Part shown: positions 6,280 through 6,542 of the stretch, piece by piece | Layout: each line of letters opens with the position of its first letter | Numbering within the stretch: position 1 is the first letter of the stretch | NCBI GenBank assembly: GCA_012965455.1 | Contig: DTSG01000575.1 | Location: forward strand, 1 to 6,542 | Source: Planctomycetaceae bacterium | GTDB taxonomy: Bacteria; Planctomycetota; Planctomycetia; Pirellulales; Pirellulaceae | Reading direction: 5' to 3' | Length of the DNA stretch: 6,542 nt | The notes under the pieces: generated by a model | Database searches by the model: none | Seen by the model: the letters and a program-made list of their open reading frames with translations, nothing else | What the model was told of the DNA's origin: nothing | Position numbers and translations under genes: made by a program

Positions 6280-6341
6280 CCACTTGAAGCATCAATACAC
6301 ATGCATCACATGGCCTCTATATTTTCGACCAAATAGACGTA

Positions 6342-6542
6342 TTACTTTTGTCCAATTGGAGAAAGCCCAATGGAATATAGATAGTCGGCAGTCCTCACGA
6401 GCAAGTGTTCGCCGGCTAACGCCGGTGTGGCCATCGCCATCTCTTCCTCTCCTAAGCGATTCCGCCCTACCAATTCGTATTGATCACCCGCTTTAAGGAC
6501 AAATGTCTCGCCATCTTCATTCAAACAAAACACGTGCCCTCG
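6342..6542 (-). CDS. PQQ-like (BamB-like) beta-propeller protein, C-terminal end only
   Basis: Only the last 66 residues are inside the window; the frame is open to the right edge, so the gene begins beyond 6542. The visible part reads GHVFCLNEDGETFVLKAG near its start, then MAMATPALAGEHLLVRTADYLYSIG close to the stop. This is the pattern of PQQ-like beta-propeller repeats, in which a strand of the type V-x-C-L-[ND]-x-x-G-x is followed by A-[ST]-P-A-[IL]-x-[GD]-x-x-[LI]-x-[VL]-R-[TS]. These domains are found in the outer-membrane assembly factor BamB, quinoprotein dehydrogenases and many planctomycete exported proteins, where cofactor binding is often absent. Localisation cannot be judged without the N-terminus. 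No clear terminator follows, so reading through toward the tRNA is possible. Confidence 0.8.
   Translation of the reverse strand, partial: RGHVFCLNEDGETFVLKAGDQYELVGRNRLGEEEMAMATPALAGEHLLVRTADYLYSIGLSPIGQK

Overview
The window looks like chromosomal DNA of a planctomycete, probably of the Pirellula/Rhodopirellula group. This is inferred from gene content rather than a database match: a secreted sulfatase-modifying-factor-like protein with a C-terminal extension, a PQQ-type beta-propeller protein, a sugar isomerase-like TIM barrel with an unusual motif set, moderate GC content, and loosely packed genes with mixed start codons. Every gene I can support lies on the minus strand, so the biological order runs from high to low coordinates. 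I see no mobile element, CRISPR array, rRNA gene or phage gene.

Layout in transcription order. (1) 6542-6342: C-terminal end of a PQQ/BamB-like beta-propeller protein cut by the window edge. (2) 6279-6131: a tRNA-Lys(UUU) unit with a promoter carrying a perfect TTGACA -35 box, a 73-nt tRNA without encoded CCA, and a hairpin terminator. (3) 6108-2505: a probable four-gene operon behind a strong sigma70-like promoter (TTGGCA, 17 bp, TACAAT). It encodes a sugar phosphate isomerase/epimerase-like TIM-barrel protein, an MFS transporter of sugar-porter type, and two tandem membrane-anchored SRPBCC (START-like) proteins that are paralogues of each other. The gaps are 37, 66 and 24 nt. (4) 2504-2286: an intergenic stretch with a GC-rich block, three 10-bp imperfect tandem repeats, and an extended -10 promoter. 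(5) 2285-1: an exported FGE/SUMF1-family protein whose stop codon overlaps the start of a glutamine-dependent NAD+ synthetase gene (nadE), which runs off the left edge.

How the genes may work together: the isomerase-like protein and the transporter suggest uptake and conversion of a sugar or sugar acid, with no evidence for the exact substrate. The SRPBCC pair has no known partner here; being in the same likely operon, they may bind a hydrophobic ligand at the membrane. The FGE-like/nadE pair is translationally linked by an ATGATG overlap although one product is exported and the other cytoplasmic.

No complete, clearly new system is evident. The points most worth following are the isomerase-like protein whose canonical metal ligands all appear substituted, the FGE-like protein lacking one of the two catalytic cysteines, the tandem SRPBCC duplication, and the short intergenic repeats.
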